NCBI GenBank assembly: GCA_023374045.1
Contig: CM041777.1
Span: 465,029,827 to 465,093,826, forward strand
From: Limonium bicolor
Taxonomy: Eukaryota; Streptophyta; Magnoliopsida; Caryophyllales; Plumbaginaceae
DNA length: 64,000 nucleotides
Direction of reading: 5' to 3'
Below, one piece after another: positions 48,301-60,222 of the stretch (the stretch's first letter is position 1; each line of letters starts with the position of its first letter). Made by a program: the position numbers and the translations under genes. The notes beneath the pieces are model-generated. The model was given only the letters and a program-made list of their open reading frames with translations, searched no databases and was not told the DNA's origin.

Positions 48301-51200
48301 TTATTTCCGAACAGACCCTATGGGTTTTTTTTTAAAAATTCCTTTTTTGCCCCAAACAACTTTCCTTATTTACATTAGCCACACTTTATATAATATACTT
48401 TGTAAATGTAACAAAACTATATACTATACACTTTCATTAATATATTCATTTAATTAACTCTAAAATTCCCAAACTTTATATTAATGATATAAACTATAAT
48501 ATTAACCATATTAACCCACAAATCTCGGTATTTACCACTTACACCCCCATAGTTTTATAAATTTGTTATTTAACCCATGATTTTAATATAAGGTCATAAT
48601 TTAATCACTTATGTAATTATTTTTGGTCAAGGCTTTTAACTTGGTCAATGTTGACCATTTACTACCAGTTTGACCATAGGTTTACTTAATTGCGGTTTTA
48701 ACCATAACTTTCCTAAAATTACATTTTTGACCCAAATTTTAATAAGCTTTATAAAATTCATGAAATAAGTTTTTAATATATATTTTCGGCCTTAATTAAT
48801 ATTAAGCCTATAAATCATTATAATTACAAAATAACCCCAATTAATTCCGGTAATGTTTATTTTTATTTTAAACTCATTTTTAACTTAATATAGCAATTAA
48901 ATTAAATGGCCTAAAGCATGGCCTTATTACAACGCATAACACATAATAAATGTTACACATAAATGTAATAAAAATACTATATGTTTACGGCTTGGAGTAT
49001 AGTTTTTTTTTCTTTAATGTTTCCTAAAATTATTTAATTAATTCCTATGACATAATATGTCATCTAAACCTCATATTATCAACTAAAATTGTTAATAAAA
49101 CATTATAATACATAGTTTAACTGTTTTAATGCTCATTCATTCTCGGTTTTCATTTTATATACATAATAACATAAAAACTTTGTAATATACTAAGTTTAGT
49201 ATACTTACATTGTTTCCCAGAAATTCAAACCAGCCTAGGCTCTCCAAAGCTCATGACTAGGTTGATAAAATATTTAGGTTAGTCCCTTGAACATAAACTT
49301 ACACTTAGGCTTAATTAACATAGCATTAGGTAGTAGATTTTTTCTTACTTTGCTAGGTATATACTTAAGCTTCTCCTCTTCATTTTTGTTGTAGAATTTC
49401 TCCATGGTAACAGCACCATTTCGGCAGCATTTTTTCTAAGGAAAAACAGAAGCATTAGGCTGTGATATAATCAATACTTAAGGACAAATCAAGCTCTTTT
49501 TAGTATAGGTTTTACCTTGATATTATGGAGTATCAAGGGGGTGGTTCACGCCTGCATTTTAGAGGCAACCAAGGTGTTAATAACACCATCTATTCCAGCA
49601 TATAAAACCTGTAACATAGTGAAGGAAAGGTGGTAAATTTCTTTACCGAAAATCACCAAAAAATGGAGTTCTTGCTTGGATCTTGCTAGTTCTTCAAGGT
49701 TATTATTATATGGACTGAAACCAGGAATAAAAGAAGAGAATGAGCTGGGGAAAAACTGATGAGAAAACCGGAAGCAAGGAGAAGAACTAGTAGCTAATGC
49801 ATGTGTTTTTTTTTTCTTAAAAGGTTACTTAGGCACACTTCCCTTCCTCTTTGAATTATAGCCGAGAAACACCTCCACTTTCAGCCTCATTTTACACACA
49901 ATGGCTGGTGGAAAATTGGATTAAATTAGCTTGCTGGAAAGAGGGAAGAAAGATGAAGGAAATGGACATACACATGGCTTGAGATCTTACCTAGATCAAG
50001 AGAGATCTTCCATGGAAGCTGGTAGCTTGCTCACGGTTGGGAAGCAGCAAGGAGAGGGTTTGGAGTGTGTGTCTACGGCTGAGAAGAAGTGAGTAAGAAA
50101 AAGAAGAATTTTAGCTTATAAAAGAACTATGTCATATCTGGTCAAAAGTCAAGTATGACTCACAAGGCTGGCTAGATATTTGTTGGAGGTTTCCTATGGC
50201 TTAAGAAAGCTCGTTAGCTAACGGTAATAAGTAGTAGTTACGGTAGGTAGGATATCTTGATTTAGTTTATTATAAACATTATCTATTGTAATATAATAAC
50301 ACCCATATCTATAATATAGTACATGATGACTCCTTTGCAGGTTTTTACGTCTACTAATGGATAATAATGGTTAAATAGGTAGGCGGCAATGATAATGCAA
50401 GGTGGAAAGGTGAGTTATTTAGCTTATTGTCATAAAATAGGTAATTATCTTTACTTTATAAAAGCAATTTGATGAGTCATATTATATATGTATGTAGCAG
50501 GAAACTAGATGAGAAGAGGCCCCTTAGTTCACGGCAACACTTGGTCAAGGTCAAAGAAGAGAGTTTGACCATTGACTAGATTAGGAAAAATAAGTGCTAT
50601 TTTGGGTACTATTCACAATCAAAGCACATATTTTTGTTTTTTTTAAAACTTGAATTAGGCATTCTAATGTGGTACATTATGTCACATTAGTATATTTAAG
50701 GGTATTTAAGACCCTAAAATCAAACAAAACGCATTTTGAAGACAATCTCACAAAAATGTGCTTTAAGGAAGCTTAGTGCACATTTTGTGTTAAAACTTGT
50801 TTTTGAGCTTGGTTTTCTTTGGTAATTGATTAATTACGTCCCTTACATGATTAATAAGCTTAGGTATTTGATTTGGAATCAAACGGAGGTCACATGACCT
50901 TTAAAACTTCTTAGAGCACATTTTTGCCCCAAGTGACCTTTAAGCATGTTAATGCTTGTTATTTATGTTGGAGTGTTGTCCAATAATTTTAGTACGTTCA
51001 TTTAGGTGTAAATAAGCTTAGGAAAAAATTTTAGGTCCTAAGGAGTTCATTTGGGTATATATTTACCCTAAATGGTCAAAGGGTGCAATATTTGCTTTAT
51101 GTTGACCATTGTTGTTTTTAAATTGGTTTTAAGGCATTTTTAGGCCTTAATTTAATTGATTAAATGTATAATAAATGTTTAATTAATTAGGGGTATTTCA

Positions 51201-51217
51201 GTTTACCCCCCTTAAAA
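51201..51217 (-). other. Polypurine tract of the 43,283-51,200 LTR
   Basis: The minus strand reads TTTTAAGGGGGGTAAAC directly before the LTR terminus TGAAATACCCC. The LARD has TTTTAAGGGGGGTAGAT at the equivalent place (63,658-63,674). Confidence 0.85.
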
Positions 51218-52671
51218 TGACTTGTCCCGAAGTCGTCTTTCTTAAATAGGTATATAATATATATCTACCAATAATTCCCATAATGTACATCTATGTGATG
51301 TAGCATTCACGCATAATGTATTGCGCTCATATTTCATATACCTCAAGTGTGGCGTTAATTCAAATATATGGATATAGGTGATCCATCAGCACCATCGTTT
51401 CCTATCAGTTCTAACCATCTTGACAACCTCCCCGAGGTGTCCATAGCGTTCAACATTCCACGTTCCATCTCTATGATTCAATCAGTATTTATATATTCGG
51501 TATCTAAATGATACACACAAACTGAATTCATAAAAGAGTATACACAAAAACATCATCCAACAAGTTCATACATACAAACACAACTGAGTATCTAATACTT
51601 ACATACATGTAACATACATGTACACAAAACATACACAAACACAAGAGTGCTCTACCGACATTCTTAAAAAGGGTTACGCCCCCGTACCCCACAAGTATAC
51701 AACAGCCGCTAACCAAGGAGCGCTGGATACTTGGGTCTCATGGAATTCTCATATTGAGAGACAGGTCAATCTTAGACATTCGATTCTAAAAGAGGTTATG
51801 AGGAAGGTGAGGCGAATACATTTCCAGCCAAAAGCATGGAGTACTTGGTGCGCTATCTCAACCATGTTCTATTGGGCCCACTCTCTCCGTATGGAGGTGC
51901 AGACCCACGGGTATAAGGCTAATATGCCCTTCGTTCTATTGTTATCTTAGATGGTTTATTGGCGGCAGTTTATTACTGACGTCGTTTCATTATGACGGTG
52001 TCGTTTACAGTCATTGTTAATTGGAAATAGATGTATCCCAGTCGGTGCGGTAACATTAGTTGTATGTGCACACGACTGGATCGAAATCGTATATCGATAT
52101 TTTGGATCGCTAGTGCACAATATAATTCCAGTCGTTATTATCTTCAACTCGTTGGTATACTGTTGAGATGAAGTATGATGTTAATAATCATTTGTATCTG
52201 GTGCCGTTTGCACTAGTTATAATATTTTGTTTACGACATATTGTAGATAATACACGAGGATAATTCATGTAATCCCGTGTCTCCCGGTTTTTTGTTCCGG
52301 AGTGAAGTATTTGACTGTAATATTTGTTATGTATTTCATGTTGGTATACATAGTGCTTCCCGTGTGGCGGTTTCGCAACATTCACTGTATGGTTTATCCA
52401 GTTTATTAAGGGAATCCACTGTTATAATCACATTTGTGTTCTGCATTGTGTAACATCTCGTGGGGTATGTTTTGGCAGTTGAGGTATTTTCCTCCGGTAT
52501 ATTTGTATTATTGTATTCTCACATTGTTTACAAGGATTGTAATTGTATTCATTATTTATGAGTTCCTGAGTGAGTTATAGTTTTGAACTCAGTGTTTATT
52601 TTGGAACTTGTCCTTTGATTGTTTACTCGTCTGTGTTTGAGAATGTATTTATTCATGTTGTAGTTTGTAAT
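51218..52671 (-). other. Remnant internal region of the minus-strand element
   Basis: About 1.45 kb upstream (on the minus strand) of the polypurine tract. The longest open frame (110 codons at 51,618-51,950, plus strand) has no recognisable domain and runs against the element. No gag or pol motif seen. It is cut at 52,672 by the next LTR. Confidence 0.5.
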
Positions 52672-53847
52672 TGTAACACCCCTAATCCTAATCCTGTAAT
52701 AACATCGCAAGTCGTAGCATAACAAAATATAATTCGCAGCGGAAAATAAAACTAACTATCGTTTGGTGTTACACACCGTTACCCACCCATGTGAGTAACA
52801 AGGCAACCTTACTCCATCCATCAACTTCAACTCTCCACCGCTGTGATGAACAGATACTGAGCAATCTTAACTTACAATCCAAATCCAACGAAAACAAATG
52901 AGTAGCTAACCCAAATACAACAGATCTCCATATTACAATACGTAACAAGAAATAAAGTGTTTTTATTGAAAATGCATCAACTACCCAGCGTCCCGCACTC
53001 CAGCTTCGTGTCTCTTCTCAGTAACCTGAAATGTTTTGCCCATTGAAGGGCTCAACAAACTATATGCTGGTATGCTAAATGTAGTCTTAAATCTTTTGGA
53101 TCCCTTAAGTCGTTTAGCCATCTTGATATTAGATTCATTACATGCTGTACCGGTTTTCAATAATAGTAACAACTGTAAATATTTAAACAATCACATAACA
53201 GTTCAACCAACAATATTATCACACAACCAATAACCAATAATCAGTAACCAATAACCAATAGTCAATAACCAATAACCAAACAAGATACACGTATTATTTA
53301 ACTGTACTTGTTAGTTGACCTCATGGTCCTTATCTTTTTAACCAACCATTTAAACCTTCCAATTAATTTCCACCTCGGGCGTCATGTTAGGACAACCCTT
53401 AATAACTTGTTAATGGACAGTAGTCCCCTGGGTTCCAATGGAACCGTTGCCAGCTGACCCTGTGGTCCTAGATATTTTGTTTACCTTGAAGGCGACCAAT
53501 TCGGCTGAAGCCTGCACCAACAGTAGTGCCCTCTGCCATCATCGAATGTGGACGATGGATTCCCTTCAGTGACTCTTGATAGTAGTCCCTCGTAGTGATC
53601 ACGCTGCGCAACCAGATAGTCAAAACTAACTAGATTCCTCTCTTTGTAAGTTAGCCCTTTAGTCAGTGATACCAGATCCAATCCTTGAGTTAAGACTATA
53701 ACAGTTGACCATCAGTTAGGTTCTCATAATACCTAAAGGTCATCTAGTCTTGTTCGAGTTTAGATGTATAAACTTCCAGTCATAAGACGTTCACGCAAAA
53801 TAAAATGCAATGGTGTCGAGCAATACAGTATACAAGATCATATACAT
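52672..53847 (-). repeat. LTR end fragment, minus strand
   Basis: The plus strand begins TGTAACACCCCTAATCC and includes 'gcagcggaaaataaaac' and 'ggtgttacacaccgttacccaccca', the conserved terminal block of this LTR superfamily. No primer site precedes it, so it is not the 5' LTR of the neighbouring minus-strand element. It is cut at 53,848 by the LARD and may resume beyond the window. Confidence 0.65.
53221..53282. repeat. CCAATAA short tandem repeat
   Basis: Six or more copies of 'aaccaata(a)' in the LTR fragment. Confidence 0.9.
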
Positions 53848-56157
53848 TGAAATACCCCAAACCTTGATATGTTGTTTAAATGTTAAAATATGGTATATAA
53901 AGGCTAAAAAGTGCCTTAGAAACATCAGTGAACAATTTAAACCATAGTAAAACACAATAAAACACTAAGACACAGTTTGAGCAAAAACATGCTCTAAGCT
54001 TGGAAGTGAACTTGGTTAGGACCCAAAGAGCCTACCAAGACTTAATAATATTCAATTATGATTTAATAAGGCTAAATAAGTCCTTAGGGAACGTTGGTGG
54101 ACAATTAAACCAAACAAAACACAAGAAAACACCTTAAAGTCAATTTAAGCAAATACTTGCTCTAGACTTGGTGTAACCTTGTATAATACCTAAAGGTCAT
54201 TCTTAGACCTTATAAACATCCTAATGAACATGTTACATCAATTACTAAAGAAAACCAAGCTTGAAAACAAGTTAAAACACAAAATGTGCTTTAAGGAGTC
54301 TTAAAGCACATTTTTGAAAAAATGTCTTGTAAATGAGTTTTGAGTGGCTAAATGACCATCATTACTATTTAATTAATATGTGTACTACTTAGTATCACAT
54401 TAGGAAGTCTAAATCAATGGGAAATCAAAAATTTCACAAATATGTGCCTTGTTTTGTGAATAGTGCTCAAATAGTGCTAGTTTAAGTTATAAGTCAACAT
54501 AAGTTGTTTAATTGGTCAACAAAGGCCATATATATGATATATATTGAAGGGGCCACGGTTTTTAAGGTGGGGAGTCACCAACCTAGTCATCCAACTAAAG
54601 AAAAGAAAAAGAAATAAAGTAAAGTTACTATTTGCTTTTAAGCTTAAATATCTTGCAAAAGTGAGACCTCTCACCTCTCCTCTTCATTTCCTTGCCTTCC
54701 CACCGTGTTCTTCCTCTATTCTCCCAACCAGAACCGAGCTTGCTACAACCTCTCTCTTCTCTAACTTCAATTGCTCACCAAATGTTCATTAATGCTCCAA
54801 ATCAAATTCTAAGACCATATTTGTCTTAGTTAGACCAAGCTCTTCACTTCTATCTTTTCAAATCATTAAAAGCTTCATTTCGGTGCCATGGATATTCACC
54901 ATTGAAGGAGCTTGAGCTCATATTTTCATGCCTTGTCATTCTCCTTTGCTTCAAGGTAAGGAAAACCAAAGAAAATCTAAGTTTCCTCTCATTTTTGTAT
55001 GTGTCCGAAAATTCACCTCACAATGGTGATTTGTCTTGCTCTCTTCATAGCTTAATTCAAACTTCAAAGGACTAGGAGGAGTCCTATCTTGCTACTTAAC
55101 CAAGCTCTCTTTCTAATTCCAAAGGTAATCATCAAATTTTGGTGTTTTAAGACACATATGTAAACCTAGGGTTTGACTATGAGTTTGGGTATTAAACTTA
55201 ATGCTCATTACCCTTATATGTGTAATGGTTAGAAGAATGACAAGTGATAAAAGTTCCTTGCCGATTTTCAATCAAGAAAGAACAAGAGAAAACAAGTGAG
55301 AAAACTTGGAAAACAAAGAGGTAAATGATCTCTCTTGGTGTGGTTTTGTGTACTAGGAAATTGAGCTATATTTTCTTAATAAATAACCTAAAGAGCCAAT
55401 GGGAAACGAGCTAGAAAACTATCCACAAGGTGGACTAAAAGGACATGGGAGCATTGTTGTGTGTATTCGCAGGTTGAAGGCATTTAAATGTGGAAATTCA
55501 GTGTTTAAGGTTTATGCAATTTAAGGGCCTAAGTGCCAAGCAATTTAAGTTTGTGCACTATATTGTGATGTAGTGTTCTCTAAAGGTTTAGTTGTATGTA
55601 AAGAACATCTCTTGTGAAGATGGATATCTTTGGTGGTTAAAGGATGAAAAACAATATGTTTGTGTGTAAGGAATGTGTATTAAGAGATTTAGTGTTCTTG
55701 GTTGTATAATGGTGGAAAAACTATGTGTTTTGGTGTAAGGTGATACAAGAGAAGCTATGACGAAAATTTAGTTGATAAATAAAGGAAGTATAATACCTTG
55801 TGAAGGATTAAGTATGAACTTGTGGGAAAGACTTGAGGAGTTTGTGTAAAGGAAGTGATGAGGATGCAAAATGATGCTTAGGAGTGGTTATCATATTAAG
55901 AAGAAACACCTTGGTTAGTCTAAGTTGTAGGTATGCATTACCACCTAGAAATCCAAAGGAAAAATGTTGTAAGTGTTAGGAATTTTTGTAAGAAATTGAG
56001 TAACAAGTTTGGTGATGATTAAGGAAGGTTTGGTGCATGTTTTAAGGTGTTTAAACATGTGGGAAACATGTGGAAAGAGTGTGGAATAAGTGGGAAAAGA
56101 TTGGGGTGAATTTGGAGTTCAAAATGAGGAGAAAAACACTTTTTAAAATGGGGTCTG

Positions 56158-56262
56158 CTGTGGACCGCCCCTAGGGACCCCCCTGTGGGGAGGTCCAGCG
56201 CAGGAGAAGTAGTTTCTGTTGTGGACCGCCCCTGGGACCTCCCTAGAGGGGCGATCCAGACC
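56158..56262 (+). repeat. GGACCGCCCC inverted-repeat pair in LARD LTR
   Basis: Two units 61 bp apart, each with GGACCGCCCC near its start and a GGAGGTCC or GGGGCGATCC arm. The flanks match 29,640-29,740 in the solo LTR. Confidence 0.82.
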
Positions 56263-56549
56263 AGAGAAGAAAAAAATGTGTTTAAGGCTTCTAATGATGA
56301 GGGATTGGATGGTGATGGTTTTAGATGATGTTTAGGCCTTGTTTGGTGACATGTAAAGGCCTTAAAATGTGTAAACAAGTGTTAGGAGGTTTGGCGAGTA
56401 AAAGAGTGAGTGTTTAAGGACTTTAGAAGTAAGCTTGTACATGCATTTGGAGGATGTTATGTGAAGGTTTAAGTGTGCTAAATGATGTTAAAGCATACTA
56501 GGATATGTAAGGTGAAGTTTGGAGTCAAATAAGCATTTTTAAACAAGGG

Positions 56550-56818
56550 TCTGGAGTAGACCGACCTTGGGGACCGGACTTGCAAGGTCGGTCGGTCCTT
56601 GAATTTTGTATACGGAATATGTCTCTGGAATAGACCGACCTTGTGGACCGGACTTGCAAGGTCGGTCGGGGTAGAATTTTTAAACGGTAAAAGTGTCTGG
56701 AATGGACCGACCTTGGGACCGGACTTGGCATGGTCGGTCGAGGTGTAAATTTTCAAACCTGGATGTCACTAGAATGGACCGACCTTGGGTAAGGTCGGTC
56801 GGTAAGGTCGGTCGACCT
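56550..56818 (+). repeat. 73-bp hairpin minisatellite, ACCGACCTTG type
   Basis: ACCGACC recurs at 56,560, 56,634, 56,706 and 56,778 (periods 74, 72, 72). Units read 'tctggaatgg', ACCGACCTTG, a short GGACCGGACTTG loop, CAAGGTCGGT, and an AT-rich tail. The stem ACCGACCTTG/CAAGGTCGGT is a perfect 10-bp pair in the first two units. Confidence 0.92.
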
Positions 56819-57427
56819 AAAACTTGTAAAAAAAAAACAAACAAAGTGTGGCCTAGGTAGTTAACCCTAGGGGGGGTATAATGAAGGTAATCAAGGGTAA
56901 GTTTACGCATAAAACATGTCATATAATCATGAAAAATGCTTAGTAAACCGGAAGCTAAAAAGGTAATTAACCGACGTTATTAATCATGTTTAGGAACTAC
57001 GTTTGGCGGGACTCGAACGCAGCAGGGACCAAGGTATGGTTTTCTTGCAACCTGTGTCCTACCGGATTACACCGGCTTGTATGCCAATGTGTTTTTCTGT
57101 ATGTTTGCCACGTTGTAAGATAAAACATGTAATGAGTTTATAGTAATTCATTTATGTGGCGTGTTCAATTCCGATACCGTTTAACCTCGAAAGTGTTATA
57201 CCTTAGCGTACCAAATCTAGGATCACATAAGAGAACAGTATCCGGATTTAACGACCCAAACCATGGGAACGTTCTAACCACGGCTATGCGTGAGTTAATT
57301 GTGTGATGTTTGTGTGTGAATGTATGGACCTCACTGGTGTGTTTAATCCAGTTGTAATACTGTATGGTGTATGGATGTGATAGGTTCCACAGTGGAGCCC
57401 TTAACTATGTTTATATATATATATTAT

Positions 57428-57442
57428 GGGGGGGGGGGGGGG
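57428..57442. repeat. 15-base G run
   Basis: Uninterrupted G15 followed by A and GGG, preceded by (TA)n, in the LARD 5' LTR. It could form a quadruplex and is also a typical site of sequence-length error. Confidence 0.85.
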
Positions 57443-58596
57443 AGGGTGAGGAATCCGGTCGTTCCGGTCGCGCGTTGTTTGGGAGTGGGTATCCTTCTTA
57501 GCTTTACCCTCCTCTCTGTTATGGTTGTTTCCTCCACGGGTTACGATCTCCTATTAGCTTACTCCAAAGCTTAGCTATTCTGACTTATGATCGGTTTAGG
57601 GGGAACTTGTGTTTGTGTGGTGTGTTCGGGGCACTATATCCGAACCATCTTAACTTAAGTTATTCGTCCGACCATTAGGACGGTAATGAGTGTTGTATAA
57701 CGAGTTTATCATGAGGGTGGCATCATTCTCTAGGCTCACAAGTGAATTAACTATGTTTGGGTCGGTTCCTAAGAGAACCGTTCCCGTTATGTTATGTGTT
57801 ATTGTTGTACTGCAATTCCCATTGCGATGTTATGTTATGTGCACGTTGAAACGTGAAAAGTGTTGTTATATGGTGTATGTGGATCATGGATATGAATCCC
57901 AGTTTATAAAAGAGACGTTTATGGATAACCCGATTATTGGGTAAGTGTCGTCTATTAAGGAAGTAGCTCCACTAGAGGAGAACCCTCTAGGGTTAATGAA
58001 CACAATGAGTGACTTATCAAGTAAGGATGTGTTATCTGTTTGTTGAGCCCATTGTGGTGGAATGTTATGTGTTGTGTGTTTATAGTTTACATGCATGATT
58101 CAAATATAATCAACCGCATGCTAAGACGACAATTAGTTGTGCGTGGCCCGGTAGCATGCGGGCTGCGGGATTACCATACCAGCAAAGGTGCTGAGCCCCT
58201 GGGGGCCACCCTTTCTTCTTTTCCTATTTCAGGTACAAGGAGTTGGAAGCCGTTCGAGAGTAGGACGGGGTAGTCATTTGTACATGGGTAGTCATTTAAG
58301 TTGTGTATGTACAGTAGGTGTAGTAAGACCGAAATTGTTATCGGCATTAGTTGGTAAAAACTCGGTACAGTTGGAATGTATATGTATAATGGTTGTTGTT
58401 AATGGAAAGGGATAGTCGCGTGTAGCTGCTCGGGAATCTAGTCCATCAGATCGATACAATGTATATGTATTAGCCTTTTTAGCCACGTGGGTGGCTAACG
58501 GCGTGTAACACCATTGAATTAAGTAATGTGTTGAGTTAAGTTTTCCGCTGCAGTTTGTTGTTAAGTGTACGGTTATAGTTGGGGTGTTACAAAAAG

Positions 58597-58608
58597 TGGT
58601 ATCAGAGC
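58597..58608 (+). other. Primer-binding site inside a perfect hairpin
   Basis: TGGTATCAGAGC matches the complement of the initiator-Met tRNA 3' end for 12 nt. Its last eight bases belong to a perfect 10-bp stem, ATCAGAGCGA (58,601-58,610) and TCGCTCTGAT (58,615-58,624), with loop AGTA. Confidence 0.88.
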
Positions 58609-60222
58609 GAAGTATCGCTCTGATGACTGAATTACCGAGCTTAGGAAGTACCGAGTTAGGATTTTAGTACTTTGGGTTAAGGGTTGAGTGATAGCGTGAG
58701 AGATACGCTAGTTAGGAATTACCAGTGAATACTGAAAACCTACTATATCCTTCCCGCCCTCCACAATCCCTGTTTTATAACTTGGGAAACAACGCCAGAG
58801 AGATGGAAGTCCTCTCATACTCGGGATACCCGATCTGGCTGTTATTAAATACCTCTAAAGGTACGGAGAACCTGGCATACGGTAGATCCCGAAAACTGGG
58901 AATCCCGGAGACGGTTTCCATCTGAACAATGTTAACCACATTTAATAGCGAAGAATGAAGAATCTTGTGTATAGAAGAATAGAATTTCCGGCAACCTGGG
59001 TCAACATGCCGAGCAGTCGAGAATAACCAGCTTGCAACGCACCGACCGTGCAACAGGCAAGAAGTGGATTAATGAAACCCGAGACGAGTGTCTACGGGAC
59101 CACAGTTGTTAAATGATACACCAATGGTATACCAACCGACAAAGGAACTACAACGTAGTTCCCAAACGAGAGACAAGTCTCAGTGACCACGACAAATGCG
59201 TGGAACGGGCTACGAAGAAGATACAGTACTAAGTAAAAAGGGGTCTCCAAGAATGGGAGACACCCCAGTTAATGATTATCATGTGAATACAGTGAGAAGT
59301 CGTCCAGAGGGTTAATTGTCAAGACTGTAAGATCAAGTGAGGGCCAACAAGGCCACTGATGACAGTGCGGGTAAAAACAATACCACAACCGGTATGTGTT
59401 GAACCGATAGCCAGTTAGCATGGCGCACTTGCCATGGCAAGTGCTGCTATAACAGGGCTGTTCGGGAAAGTTTTAACAAATACAAGTACTTAGTAAAGTA
59501 CCACGAAGTTAACTGTGATCATCATAACTGTGGAAGGGCTTAACAGCCTAACCTTTATAATTGGAAGTACACCAGTCAGCAAGAAGCTAGATTTGGTTAA
59601 GGGAAGAAGGCATTGTAAAACCATGAGAATTTTTCTTTCAACTCAGATTTATTTCAAACTCTTTTCTTTCAAACCGAATTTTCTTTCAAACCAATATTTA
59701 TTTCTAACCTTCTTTTAAACCAAACCGGTAAACCCAAGGGTAGCGACCCGAGCGAATGGATGGAGTTCATAGTGATACAACAGTGGATAAACCTTCCCTT
59801 GATTAAGTTCGGGAAGCAGGGAACATATTGTCACAGGACAATATAAGGGAGTTGACAATAGAATACTTCACCTAGGCGTGTGACGGACACACTAGTGTAC
59901 CAACTATAATGTGGGACGACCGCACTCCGATAGGAGCTTGTGGGCCTGACAGACCTACTTATGGGTTAGTTGGGTAAGTAGCAATGTATCAGCATGGTAC
60001 CCCACATATGTATACGAGTAGAGTCCGGAACACGGGAGGTAGTCGACTCCGTACTACGGTCAGCAGTGTAAGTCAATCAAGAGCAAAGGATTACCGAGAA
60101 TGGTTGAAGTAAAGGAACTCAGTTAATTTAACGAGACTAATGGAGTTAGTGAATTTGTTTCAAGGAAATGTTTAAGAGTCAGGGAATACGAAGTGCACTA
60201 ACTGTTATATAAAGACATAGCA

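Larger units (their letters stand above)
43283..51200 (-). repeat. 3' LTR of a minus-strand element
   Basis: The minus-strand LTR start TGAAATACCCC is at 51,200 and is preceded by a polypurine tract (51,217-51,201), which identifies it as a 3' LTR. The far end at 43,283 reads TATAAACCCCC where TGTAACACCCC is expected. Without the nested solo LTR (43,570-45,398) it is about 6.1 kb. The first 287 bp match 16,242-16,530, the same family as the 5.4-kb solo LTR. The sequence is AT-rich with no credible ORF; Tyr/Ile-rich frames near 47,200-48,460 come from base composition. Confidence 0.8.
53848..58591 (+). repeat. 5' LTR of the LARD-like element
   Basis: 4,744 bp. The left border is set by TGAAATACCCC and by alignment with the 3' LTR at 63,675, and the right border by GGGGTGTTACA five bases before the primer site. 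It contains hairpin arrays at 56,158-56,262 and 56,550-56,818, a short CCGG..CCGG module near 57,050-57,085, a 15-G run at 57,428, and the conserved block 'ggtgctgagcccc' to 'tttcaggtac' near 58,188-58,235. Solo copies of the same LTR are at 36,175-40,834 and 16,030-32,180. No credible ORF. Confidence 0.9.

Noticed and set aside
47243..48457. 62- and 134-codon Tyr/Ile-rich open frames
   Set aside because: Composition-driven frames in a very AT-rich LTR; no domain.
51618..51950. 110-codon plus-strand open frame
   Set aside because: No recognisable domain, orientation opposite to the surrounding element, no supporting gene signals.
52672..53847. 5' LTR of the 43,283-51,200 element
   Set aside because: No primer-binding site lies next to 52,672 on the correct side, and the sequence differs from the 43,283 LTR end.
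57428..57442. Telomere-like or G-quadruplex regulatory element
   Set aside because: A single pure G run after (TA)n, absent at the matching places in the other two LTR copies; more likely a simple-repeat expansion or length error.
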